NCBI GenBank assembly: GCA_905198125.1 | Contig: CAJKBH010000052.1 | Span: 1-15,843 of the forward strand | DNA: 15,843 nucleotides | Reading direction: 5' to 3' | DNA from: an uncultured Porphyromonadaceae bacterium | GTDB taxonomy: Bacteria; Bacteroidota; Bacteroidia; Bacteroidales; Muribaculaceae | The notes under the pieces: generated by a model | The model's database searches: none | The model's input: only the letters and a program-made list of their open reading frames with translations | What the model was told of the DNA's origin: nothing | Part shown: positions 8,980 through 15,221 of the stretch, piece after piece | How the letters are laid out: every line of letters begins with the position of its first letter | Numbering within the stretch: the first letter of the stretch is position 1 | Position numbers and translations under genes: made by a program

Positions 8980-9035
8980 ACAAGCGAAGTAAACTATTTA
9001 TAGTGGATTTTCCCTATAAACGTTGCTTCGCCTGT
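8980..9035 (-). promoter_or_regulatory. Concentric dyad in the GH43 leader
   Basis: Outer arms 8980-8989 (ACAAGCGAAG) and 9026-9035 (CTTCGCCTGT) pair at 9 of 10 positions as DNA. In RNA made from the hydrolase strand the tenth pair is an allowed G-U. An inner hairpin has TTTATAG (8997-9003) against CTATAAA (9014-9020), extended by GGA/TCC with one bulge and a 3-base loop. The centres of the two dyads differ by about 1 bp. The structure ends one base before the start ATG at 8978. It could be a translational control element, a leader-stabilising structure or a DNA operator. Confidence 0.5.
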
Positions 9036-9097
9036 GTTTATTTTCAGTAATTATACTCTGTATATCATGACTCTTTGGATTAAATTTCCTGATATTA

Positions 9098-9128
9098 TTG
9101 GATTTATGAACGAAATCAATTAATTTTG
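9098..9128 (+). promoter_or_regulatory. Promoter of the AT-rich two-gene cassette
   Basis: TTG at 9098-9100, a spacer of 20 bases and TAATTTTG at 9121-9128 fit the Bacteroidota -33/-7 pattern. The expected start of transcription is near 9135, about 30 bases before ATG 9164. A hairpin overlaps the beginning of the predicted transcript. Confidence 0.65.
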
Positions 9129-9149
9129 CGTTGCCTAATAAAGGCAATG
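9129..9149 (+). promoter_or_regulatory. Hairpin overlapping the cassette transcription start
   Basis: TTGCCT (9131-9136) and AGGCAA (9142-9147) pair perfectly around the loop AATAA. A G-U and a C-G pair at the base extend the stem to 8 bp. It directly follows the -7 element. It might be an operator for autoregulation or, if the transcript starts slightly upstream, a 5' stabilising hairpin. Confidence 0.4.
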
Positions 9150-9163
9150 TAAAATAGCTGAAC

Positions 9164-9316
9164 ATGAAACCAATTAAGAAACCATTTGCAAAGAGCTCGC
9201 AGAAGCCGGAATGTGTTTCTGCCGATACATCGCGTTCCGAGATCCATATTACATTGGTTTCGGAAAAGGAACGTGAGACCTATCGTGTTCCCTCATACGG
9301 ATACGTATTGCCGTGA
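9164..9316 (+). CDS. Small ORF of 50 residues, unknown function
   Basis: This short ORF starts at ATG 9164 (MKPIKKPFAKSS) and ends with SYGYVLP and a TGA at 9314-9316. It has a basic N-terminus, a polar middle (SEKERETYRV) and no signal peptide or membrane segment. Three points support it as a real gene. It is the first ORF after a well-formed promoter, its stop overlaps the next gene's GTG start in the sequence GTGA, and both sit in the same AT-rich block. I do not recognise the family. It might be an accessory or antidote partner of the next protein, or a leader ORF whose translation opens the downstream start. That role is speculative. Confidence 0.55.
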   Translation: MKPIKKPFAKSSQKPECVSADTSRSEIHITLVSEKERETYRVPSYGYVLP

Positions 9317-9864
9317 GCGCCCCCATCGGATATTATAAAGCATCATTCATAATGCGGAGCACAGACCTATCTACGCTTCGCATTATTGATTTATGGACTT
9401 TCAAGTCTACCAAAAGCAACAAACGCTATATTGTTGAAATAGAATATTTCTCAAATCATTTTTTAGGATTAAAGTTTTATTGGAAAGGTGTAGCGTCAAG
9501 CAAAGACCGTTATTCTCTTATGACCAATGATTATGAGCCACGCATCATCGTAATGTCTTGCGTATACATAATGCTGGAATATTTTAAAAGAGACAAGTGT
9601 GCTTCTTTTGGATTTGTAGCGGCAGATGACTTGAATAGTGCGGACAACCCAAATCAGCCGAACAAACGATTCAGGTTTTACCGCAGAATGATGCTTTCTA
9701 TTTTCGGTTCAGAGACATTCGCGCAAGGCTACGACATGACGAATTCGATTTATCTACTGATCAACAATAAGATGCTGTCTGAAGGAACTCTATCTCTACC
9801 ATCCATTGAAAAGGAGATCTCTCGTTTATATGAAGGTGAATTCTCTTTAGTTCTGGAATCTTAA
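9313..9864 (+). CDS. Conserved-looking hypothetical protein, 183 residues
   Basis: This appears to be a soluble cytoplasmic protein with no signal peptide or membrane helix. It is rich in aromatic and basic residues, with blocks such as KRYIVEIEYF, FGFVAADDLN and KRFRFYRRMM. The last block and the following YLLIN resemble a recurrent uncharacterised Bacteroidota family as I remember it, but I cannot name a domain. A GNAT-like fold is a weak guess. The frame opens with GTG 9313, overlapping the TGA of the 50-residue ORF by 4 bases, which would allow coupled translation. ATG 9352 (MRSTDLSTLR) is an alternative start. Base composition is far more AT-rich than the flanking genes (20% GC in 9421-9480, 35% in 9541-9600), suggesting acquisition by transfer. 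A long inverted repeat follows its stop. Confidence 0.75.
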   Translation: MSAPIGYYKASFIMRSTDLSTLRIIDLWTFKSTKSNKRYIVEIEYFSNHFLGLKFYWKGVASSKDRYSLMTNDYEPRIIVMSCVYIMLEYFKRDKCASFGFVAADDLNSADNPNQPNKRFRFYRRMMLSIFGSETFAQGYDMTNSIYLLINNKMLSEGTLSLPSIEKEISRLYEGEFSLVLES

Positions 9865-9871
9865 TGACATA

Positions 9872-9918
9872 ATAATTACGTCAGATCCACGCCTGCAGCT
9901 TGAATCTGACGTAATTAT
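9872..9918. terminator. Bidirectional terminator-like inverted repeat
   Basis: ATAATTACGTCAGA (9872-9885) and TCTGACGTAATTAT (9905-9918) are perfect 14-bp complements around a 19-base loop. The repeat sits between the stop codons of the convergent genes at 9864 and 9935. An AT-rich tail follows on both sides. The loop is long for an intrinsic terminator, so termination is inferred from position and symmetry. Confidence 0.6.
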
Positions 9919-9934
9919 ATATTTAGTTCTATCG

Positions 9935-10345
9935 TCAATCGTCGTGGTGATGGCGCTTGCCGTGCTTCTTGTAGTATTTGTCGTGATGCTTGTAATACTT
10001 CTTCTGCTCCTTGTAGTATTTCTTCTGCTCCTTGCGCCACCGCTTGTATTGTTTTTTGTGGTGCTTGTGGTGCTTGTCGTAATGCTTGTAATACTTGGGA
10101 TAGACATATCTGCAACTGTGATGGCTGTGGTGACGGCCGCAATAGCCGTATGTAGGAACGTCGTACAGCCTGAAGCCGTCGCTGGTCAGGACATAATGGA
10201 TGTCTCCGTCGGAATCAAGGCCGAAATATCCGTTCTCGCCCACTACATACACTGCCGGACGCCCGGCATCGGCCAATGGGGCTATTATGGCGACAGACGC
10301 AATCATGAGGCAGATCAGCGTCGTTTGGATGGTATGTCTTCTCAT
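9935..10345 (-). CDS. Small secreted His/Tyr/Lys-rich protein
   Basis: This 136-residue protein has a clear Sec signal peptide (MRRHTIQTTLICLMIASVAI, cleavage likely after ADA, residue 27). A short globular-looking part follows (about 28-68, with GENGYFGLDSDG and SDGFRLYDV). A striking low-complexity tail (about 71-136) is made mostly of His, Lys and Tyr, with two adjacent copies of KEQKKYY at 105-118 and a terminal HHHDD. Only two Cys remain in the mature part (69 and 78). The tail would be strongly cationic and could bind metal ions, heme or acidic envelope polymers, but no function is established. The frame stays open to 10429, yet ATG 10345 is chosen because the signal peptide begins there. 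No -7 element was seen upstream. A hydrophobic ORF on the other strand is only the antisense of the Lys/Tyr codons. Confidence 0.8.
   Translation of the reverse strand: MRRHTIQTTLICLMIASVAIIAPLADAGRPAVYVVGENGYFGLDSDGDIHYVLTSDGFRLYDVPTYGYCGRHHSHHSCRYVYPKYYKHYDKHHKHHKKQYKRWRKEQKKYYKEQKKYYKHHDKYYKKHGKRHHHDD
9992..10033 (-). repeat. Tandem 21-bp coding repeat (KEQKKYY twice)
   Basis: Two adjacent 21-base units encode identical KEQKKYY heptads, residues 105-111 and 112-118 of the secreted His/Tyr/Lys-rich protein. The copies differ only at synonymous positions. Such units can vary in number by slippage or recombination. Confidence 0.7.
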
Positions 10346-10535
10346 GGTCTTACTGTATTGATTTACAATAAAACGCACCACCCCCTCCCTCGGTTCAGGA
10401 CATATCGAGAAACAGCCTCTCCGAGGCAACGAATTCCGATAGGCTGATCAGCATACCATTAGTCCCGTGAACCTGATTCCTTTTAATTCCATTACATTAT
10501 GAACTAAAGAAACTTGAATAAACTATTATTCCAGG
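10346..10535. other. Divergent spacer between the secreted protein and the reductase
   Basis: This spacer separates two divergently transcribed genes. It contains a small inverted repeat GCCTC-TCC-GAGGC at 10415-10427 and a C-rich block around 10378-10390. On the - strand no TAnnTTTG element was found, so the promoter of the secreted-protein gene is unresolved. The reductase promoter lies at the right edge. Confidence 0.4.
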
Positions 10536-10566
10536 TTGTGTAATTCCAATTTTTATCTTAAATTTG
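10536..10566 (+). promoter_or_regulatory. Promoter of the aldo/keto reductase gene
   Basis: TTG at 10536-10538, a 20-base spacer and TAAATTTG at 10559-10566 match the Bacteroidota -33/-7 pattern with the same spacing as the cassette promoter at 9098-9128. The predicted transcript starts near 10573, leaving a leader of only about 14 bases before ATG 10587. Confidence 0.65.
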
Positions 10567-10586
10567 GAAACCAGGAATAAATACAG

Positions 10587-11549
10587 ATGAATATGATTTA
10601 CAGACGATGCGGAAGGAGCGGCATTGAGTTGCCGGTGATTTCATTGGGATTGTGGCACAATTTCGGCGATGTGGACGATTTCGACACGGCACGCGACATG
10701 CTGTTGACGGCATTTGACCGGGGAATCTGTCATTTCGATCTTGCCAACAACTACGGACCGTCGCCCGGCAGCGCGGAAAAGACTTTCGGCAAGGTTCTGA
10801 AAGATGACTTAGCCTCCCACCGCGACGAGCTGTTCATTTCGTCCAAGGCCGGCCATGATATGTGGCCGGGCGTATATGGAGGCAATTCATCGCGCAAGAA
10901 CCTCATCGCATCCTGCGACGCCAGCCTTAAACGGACCGGTCTGGAATATTTCGACGTGTTCTATAGCCATCGCTATGACGGCGTTACTCCCATCGAGGAA
11001 ACGATGCAGGCCCTGATAGACATAGTGCGCAGCGGAAAGGCCCTCTATGCCGGCATCTCCAAATATCCGCCCCGGGAACAGGAATATGCCTACCGTCTGC
11101 TTGCCGAGGCAAAGGTGCCATGTCTTGTAAGCCAATACCGTTATTCCATGTTCGACACGGCTGCAGCCGGCGAGAATTTCGGGTTAGCCGCAGCCAACGG
11201 AAGCGGCATCACGGTCTTCTCTCCACTGGCACAAGGTCTGCTGACCGACCGCTATCTTCATGGCATCCCGGCCGATAGCCGCGCCGCCAGAAGCACCGGT
11301 TTCCTCCAGCTGTCGCAGGTCACGGACGACAAGATTGCCAAGGCTCGCCGGTTAAATGAAATCGCAGCCCGTCGCGGTCAGACTCTGGCACAGATGGCTT
11401 TAGGCTGGATACTGACTGACGAGCGGGTCACTTCCGTAATCATCGGAGCATCATCGGTAAAGCAGCTTTCGGACAATCTCGGCGCAATCGACGGTCTCTC
11501 CTTCTCTGAGAAGGATCTGTCACAGATCCGCGCCGTTCTCACCGATTGA
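10587..11549 (+). CDS. yghZ: Aldo/keto reductase, YghZ (L-glyceraldehyde 3-phosphate reductase) type
   Basis: This 320-residue cytoplasmic NADPH-dependent oxidoreductase has the (beta/alpha)8 aldo/keto reductase fold. The catalytic tetrad is complete: Asp51 and Tyr56 in DLANNYG, Lys87 in SSKAGHDMWPG and His128 in FYSHRYD. ALSLGLWHNFG-like and GPSPGSAEKTFG segments closely resemble E. coli YghZ, which reduces L-glyceraldehyde 3-phosphate and also methylglyoxal. A detoxification or redox role is therefore likely, though the physiological substrate here is inferred. FSPLAQGLLTDRYL and VTSVIIGASSVKQL supply the C-terminal cofactor-binding part. The start ATG 10587 is followed by a second in-frame ATG at 10593, which would shorten the protein by two residues. 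The gene is monocistronic, with its own promoter, and converges on the radical SAM gene 22 bases downstream with no obvious terminator between. Confidence 0.92.
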   Translation: MNMIYRRCGRSGIELPVISLGLWHNFGDVDDFDTARDMLLTAFDRGICHFDLANNYGPSPGSAEKTFGKVLKDDLASHRDELFISSKAGHDMWPGVYGGNSSRKNLIASCDASLKRTGLEYFDVFYSHRYDGVTPIEETMQALIDIVRSGKALYAGISKYPPREQEYAYRLLAEAKVPCLVSQYRYSMFDTAAAGENFGLAAANGSGITVFSPLAQGLLTDRYLHGIPADSRAARSTGFLQLSQVTDDKIAKARRLNEIAARRGQTLAQMALGWILTDERVTSVIIGASSVKQLSDNLGAIDGLSFSEKDLSQIRAVLTD

Positions 11550-11571
11550 CAACTGCCCGAGGTCTTAGCTA

Positions 11572-12642
11572 TCAGTACAGGTGCAGATAGTGGCATTTCT
11601 CGCAAAATGCCGGTGGAGTTCCCTGTATCCATGCCGACCGGAATGCCTTGGCCTTTTTACTGTTTATCACTTCCATCAGCTTGTTGTCTCGCACGTTCCC
11701 GAATGACATCTCCTTCGAGAACGGTTTGGCGCAGCAGGGTGGGACCTCGCCGTCGTGGTTGATCTGGAAATGATTCCACACGAGGGCACATCCGGCTTTC
11801 CCCGGTTTTTCAGGAAGTTTCAATCCCGTAATTTCCATGTCGGGGAATTTGTCGGCATATTCCAGGGTCTTGGTCAACTCCGCACGGTAATCTTCCGACC
11901 TGAAGAGCCCGTAATATGGAATATCTATATCCGTGACACTTGCCAGATTGAAATATGTGAAATTGACATAGCCCACACCATGGTCGTGAGCGAACCTTAT
12001 CACATTCCTCATCATGGTGTAGTTCTGTTTTGTGATCACCATATTCAGCATGATGTCCACGTCAGCCTGCCGTGCCTTGGGCACCAGTGCCGCGATGTTG
12101 CGCTCCAGCAGCTTGAAGGAGCCTCCGTGCCGGATTCGCTCATAGCCCTCGCCCACGCCGTCAATCGATATCTGCACCGTGTTCAGGAACGGAAGCACAG
12201 GACTGATCCGTTCGATGAAATCCTCGAAGTTGGCATTGGTTGAAATAAAGATGATCATGCTTCGCTTGCGGGACTTTATGTATTCGGCAATCTCCTTAAG
12301 ATTGGGGGCAAACAGTGTCTCGCCCATGCCTGTCAGTCCTATGGACTGAAGATATGGATATGCCGAATCAATGATATTCCTGGCCAGGGCAGTATCCATG
12401 TTTCCTATATCCATTCTCCTGCCATACCCGTATTCGCGGGGACATGTGATGCAATGCAGGTTGCACTTGTTGGTAAGTTCCAGCATCAAGGTGCTGGGAT
12501 GTGGCATATCCGCGGCGGCATCGGTTTTGTAGCGTCCGCGCTTTAATTTATACAGATTGCCTGCGAACCTGAATAGATTCTTATCTACCCTGATTGTCTT
12601 TACAATCTTCTTTACCTGGCGCAGTTTCCTTTTCGTTATCAT
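11572..12642 (-). CDS. Radical SAM/SPASM domain protein
   Basis: This 356-residue enzyme cleaves S-adenosylmethionine using a 4Fe-4S cluster bound by Cys60, Cys64 and Cys67 in CNLHCITCPR. GMGETL (105-110) is the SAM-binding GGE-like motif. ISTNANF and QISIDGV lie on further strands of the partial barrel. The C-terminal SPASM region has Cys285, the pair Cys303-Cys304 in PPCCAKPF, and Cys347/Cys350 in FCEKC, enough for one auxiliary cluster. Family members modify peptides, act in maturation of enzymes, or act on small molecules and glycans. No precursor peptide or partner is visible next to it, so the substrate is unknown. The basic N-terminus (MITKRKLRQVKKIVKTIR) could associate with membrane or nucleic acid. 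It lies 28 bases after the AlbA_2 gene on the same strand, but a -7 element between them suggests an independent transcript. Confidence 0.9.
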   Translation of the reverse strand: MITKRKLRQVKKIVKTIRVDKNLFRFAGNLYKLKRGRYKTDAAADMPHPSTLMLELTNKCNLHCITCPREYGYGRRMDIGNMDTALARNIIDSAYPYLQSIGLTGMGETLFAPNLKEIAEYIKSRKRSMIIFISTNANFEDFIERISPVLPFLNTVQISIDGVGEGYERIRHGGSFKLLERNIAALVPKARQADVDIMLNMVITKQNYTMMRNVIRFAHDHGVGYVNFTYFNLASVTDIDIPYYGLFRSEDYRAELTKTLEYADKFPDMEITGLKLPEKPGKAGCALVWNHFQINHDGEVPPCCAKPFSKEMSFGNVRDNKLMEVINSKKAKAFRSAWIQGTPPAFCEKCHYLHLY

Positions 12643-12662
12643 AATAAAACGGTTGGTCGTTG

Positions 12663-12670
12663 CAAAGTTA
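12663..12670 (-). promoter_or_regulatory. -7 element of the radical SAM gene
   Basis: Read on the - strand the sequence is TAACTTTG, an exact TAnnTTTG. It begins immediately after the TAG stop codon of the upstream AlbA_2 gene (12671-12673) and ends 20 bases before ATG 12642. The -33 part would lie inside the upstream coding region; no good TTTG was found there. Confidence 0.5.
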
Positions 12671-14308
12671 CTAAATTTCCCTTACAATCCATTCACCTTT
12701 CTTGTTGGAACCCCGGCGGGAGAGAACGCCTTCCTGCTTCAGCGTGCCGACTATCTTCTGCACGCCGATTCGCGACATACCGATTACCTGCGCCACTTCC
12801 TCCAGTGTCATCGTGGAGTTCATGGACAAGACACGCAGCACCTTGTCCCTGTTGGACTTAATTCCGACAAGGCTGTCCTGCAGGCCTTCATAAGAGTCGG
12901 CTTGTAAACTTTCCGGCTGTGGGACGTGCATCACGGTCGTTCCGTACATAGACGCCGCGTCGGGTTCCTGTACGACGCTGTATTCATGCACTTCAGGCAA
13001 TGCGTATTCTTCGTCATACACCCCATACAGACGCCTCATCGCCGGGATGTCGGGCTGTCGTCCTTGGAATTCAAGGGTCAGCGTCGTGCGGTCGACGCCA
13101 CCAGTGGTGGTCACCTCAAGCTTGGGCGCGCAGTGATACACGCTCTGCCACGTCTTGAAGATACCCTGCAAGCCACTGCCCGCGCGCTCGCCATATTCCA
13201 CCATAGCCAGCATCTTCATCATCACGCCGTTGCGCGGGTCGGACGCGCTGTCCTGCAATGCCTCGTTCAGCGACACACGCATACTGCCGGGGTTGGCGAA
13301 CCTGAACCCTTCGGGGCTTTTCTGCACCACCACACCGCGTCGTCCGTAGAAATCCGCGTTGGCCAGCATGTTGACCGTGGCCTCGCGCACGGTCTTGTGC
13401 AAGGGCGTGTCATCGTCTCGGAAGTTGCCCTTGAACATGAACGGCACCTTCAGGTCGGACTGCAGTTTCGGGATGACTTTGAGGATAAAGTCGAACACGT
13501 TGCCGCTCCAGTCGCCCGACTGCGAGGTGATGCGGTCGGTCCACCGGGCATACATCCCGTTGCTCCGGTTCTCCTGATAATCCAGAAAATAGTTGGGGAA
13601 CACCGGCGTGATCTCGTACTCATAGCCGAACATAAGCAGTCCCGCCACCGTGGGATGGAACCGGCCGGTGTCCTTGTCCTCGCGCACGGCGCCGATCCTG
13701 CGCAGAAACATGGTGTCGTCCTCATGGTTCCACAGATGCTGCGAACGGATCTGCCTGAAGATGTTGCGGTATGCCTTTACGGTTTCGGGACAGAACACCG
13801 ACACGTCCAGTCCGGTCAGCAGTCGGTTGTCGTCGGTCACCAGCGAGGAGTCGCGCATCATCAGTGCCACTTCTTCGAGCGAGCAGTGATAGTCGCCCTC
13901 GAAGTTGCGGCGGTATGTTCCGGTGCGTGGATCGGCGCCGACATACACCGGGCGCGATGTGCGTTCGGCTCTGGGCACATGGATCACGATCACGTCCTTT
14001 CCTTCGACTTGGTCCACATACGCCATACTGTCGGTCAGGATGTTGCTGCTGACTTTCTGGCGGTTGTTGACCATGTTCCAGAAATCCTTTATTGTCTTGT
14101 AGGCGTCAGGTAGGCCTTCAACCACGAGGCGTCCATGTCCTTTTTCGTTGACTCCGAGCACGATTACTCCGCCATCGGTGTTGGCGAAAGCGGAATACGT
14201 CTCCCACAGAGAACTTGGCACGCCGCCGCGGCCGGACTTGACTTCCAGTCCGCCGTTTTCCTTATATGTCGTCAGTCTTTCAAGACTAAAGGATTCCGTC
14301 GTCTTCAT
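12671..14308 (-). CDS. AlbA_2/Schlafen-type putative transcriptional regulator with GHKL-like and winged-helix domains
   Basis: This 545-residue cytoplasmic protein belongs to the family often annotated as an ATP-binding or putative DNA-binding protein. The AlbA_2 domain spans about residues 15-150, with LEVKS (E22/K24) and ETYSAFANTDGGVIVLGV as hallmarks. A middle region covers about 160-300. A degenerate GHKL ATPase-like part follows at about 300-395, with REATVNMLANADFYG (N313, D319) and YGERAGSGLQGI. The family's more usual HRDY reads NADF here. A low-complexity acidic linker at about 430-475 leads to a C-terminal winged helix at about 485-545 (MTLEEVAQVIGMSRIGVQKIVGTLKQEG). Such proteins are common, mostly uncharacterised, and are sometimes linked to regulation or phage defence. 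ATG 14308 follows an extremely AT-rich spacer with no TAnnTTTG element. Its target is unknown. Confidence 0.88.
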   Translation of the reverse strand: MKTTESFSLERLTTYKENGGLEVKSGRGGVPSSLWETYSAFANTDGGVIVLGVNEKGHGRLVVEGLPDAYKTIKDFWNMVNNRQKVSSNILTDSMAYVDQVEGKDVIVIHVPRAERTSRPVYVGADPRTGTYRRNFEGDYHCSLEEVALMMRDSSLVTDDNRLLTGLDVSVFCPETVKAYRNIFRQIRSQHLWNHEDDTMFLRRIGAVREDKDTGRFHPTVAGLLMFGYEYEITPVFPNYFLDYQENRSNGMYARWTDRITSQSGDWSGNVFDFILKVIPKLQSDLKVPFMFKGNFRDDDTPLHKTVREATVNMLANADFYGRRGVVVQKSPEGFRFANPGSMRVSLNEALQDSASDPRNGVMMKMLAMVEYGERAGSGLQGIFKTWQSVYHCAPKLEVTTTGGVDRTTLTLEFQGRQPDIPAMRRLYGVYDEEYALPEVHEYSVVQEPDAASMYGTTVMHVPQPESLQADSYEGLQDSLVGIKSNRDKVLRVLSMNSTMTLEEVAQVIGMSRIGVQKIVGTLKQEGVLSRRGSNKKGEWIVREI

Positions 14309-14521
14309 ATCTTGTTATAATATCTCTGTTATTATATCTTCAATATATATTATAACGTCTTTGTTGTATCTTTTATTGTTTACTTTATCCTTTTTATATA
14401 TTTTATTATATATTTTTACCGTTTTATTATATACTTTATTATATATTATTATATCCTTTCCTTCACGCTATGCAATTACTAATGATTACCAATATCTAAT
14501 TACTAATTGATTATGAAGGAG
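14309..14521. repeat. AT-rich spacer with repeated TTTATTATATA and AATTACTAAT motifs
   Basis: This 213-base spacer between lrgB and the AlbA_2 gene is almost wholly A and T, with the + strand rich in T. TTTATTATATA occurs at 14402-14412, 14423-14433 and 14435-14445, with degenerate relatives nearby. Near lrgB, AATTACTAATGATTA (14474-14488) recurs as AATTACTAATTGATTA (14498-14513); each contains the palindrome core AATTA-C-TAAT. No gene, GC-rich hairpin or exact -7 element was found. It must contain the end of the lrgAB transcript and the leader of the AlbA_2 gene. Confidence 0.6.
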
Positions 14522-15217
14522 TCAGATTATTCCCATCATCCGCATGATAGGACCGGCAAGTATTGCCGTCAGTATTCCGTTGATGATTATGCCGAGGGTG
14601 GCGAAAGCGCCGTATTGCTCACCGAATTCCGCCATGCGCGAAGTGCCGATCACATGTGCGGCCGTACCCATGCTTATACTTTTGGCAAACGGATTGACCA
14701 CATGTCCGTAGGAAAGGACTTTGAGTCCAAGTATTGCGCCGGTCAGGCCCACGCACACCACAATGGCTGCCGTCAGCGAGGGAATCCCTCCCAATTGCGA
14801 TGAGATGTCAATGGCAATCGGCGCTGTAACCGACTTGGGAGCCAGGGATATTATTATCTCCTTGCTTGCCCCAAGGGCTTTGGCGATGGCCACCACCGAC
14901 ACGATTCCTGCGACGCATCCGGCAAATTCCGATATCAATATCGGCATGAGCTGCTGGCGTATTGTGCGCAACTGCGTGTATAGCGGGACGCCGAGAGCCA
15001 CGATGGCAGGACGCAACCAGAATTCTATCATGTGGCCGCTTTGGCTGTATGTCTCGTAACTGATGCCCGTCAGTCTAAGAAAGAGTATCAGCACTGCAAT
15101 CGTGATAAGCACGGGGTTCAGGATTACGAGTCCCGTGAGAGTCTGTAGTTTTCTGGCTCCGAGAAATGTCAGAAACGTGATTGCGATAAGGGAAACGTTA
15201 CTTTCCAGGAATTCCAT
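14522..15217 (-). CDS. lrgB: LrgB/CidB family inner-membrane protein
   Basis: This 231-residue, very hydrophobic protein has about seven membrane segments. Family hallmarks are LAPKSVTAPIA (125-135) and GTAAHVIGTSR (184-194). LrgB works with LrgA. The pair was first described as modulating autolysis and murein hydrolase activity, and related systems (PftAB, LrgAB) transport pyruvate, while the plastid relative PLGG1 moves glycolate and glycerate. Which role applies here is not visible. The frame is open from 15262, but that start would overlap lrgA by 41 bases. ATG 15217 is preferred because it lies 4 bases after the lrgA stop and yields the normal family N-terminus (MEFLESNVSL). Tight spacing indicates co-translation with lrgA. 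No LytS/LytT-type regulator is in the window. Confidence 0.93.
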   Translation of the reverse strand: MEFLESNVSLIAITFLTFLGARKLQTLTGLVILNPVLITIAVLILFLRLTGISYETYSQSGHMIEFWLRPAIVALGVPLYTQLRTIRQQLMPILISEFAGCVAGIVSVVAIAKALGASKEIIISLAPKSVTAPIAIDISSQLGGIPSLTAAIVVCVGLTGAILGLKVLSYGHVVNPFAKSISMGTAAHVIGTSRMAEFGEQYGAFATLGIIINGILTAILAGPIMRMMGII

Positions 15218-15221
15218 GATG

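Noticed and set aside
9872..9918. Ends of an insertion sequence
   Set aside because: The inverted repeat arms are only 19 bases apart, there is no transposase and no target duplication; a bidirectional terminator fits better.
9944..10447. Hydrophobic ORF that looks like a multi-pass membrane protein
   Set aside because: The Leu/Val runs are the antisense of Lys, Tyr and His codons in the secreted protein on the - strand, which has a proper signal peptide.
12926..14113. Long ORF (395 codons) on the + strand opposite the AlbA_2 gene
   Set aside because: It is a His/Val-rich shadow of the well-supported - strand gene, with no domain or start context.
14402..14445. CRISPR-like array in the AT-rich spacer
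   Set aside because: The repeats are only 11 bases, spaced irregularly (21 and 12 bases), of low complexity, and no cas gene is present.
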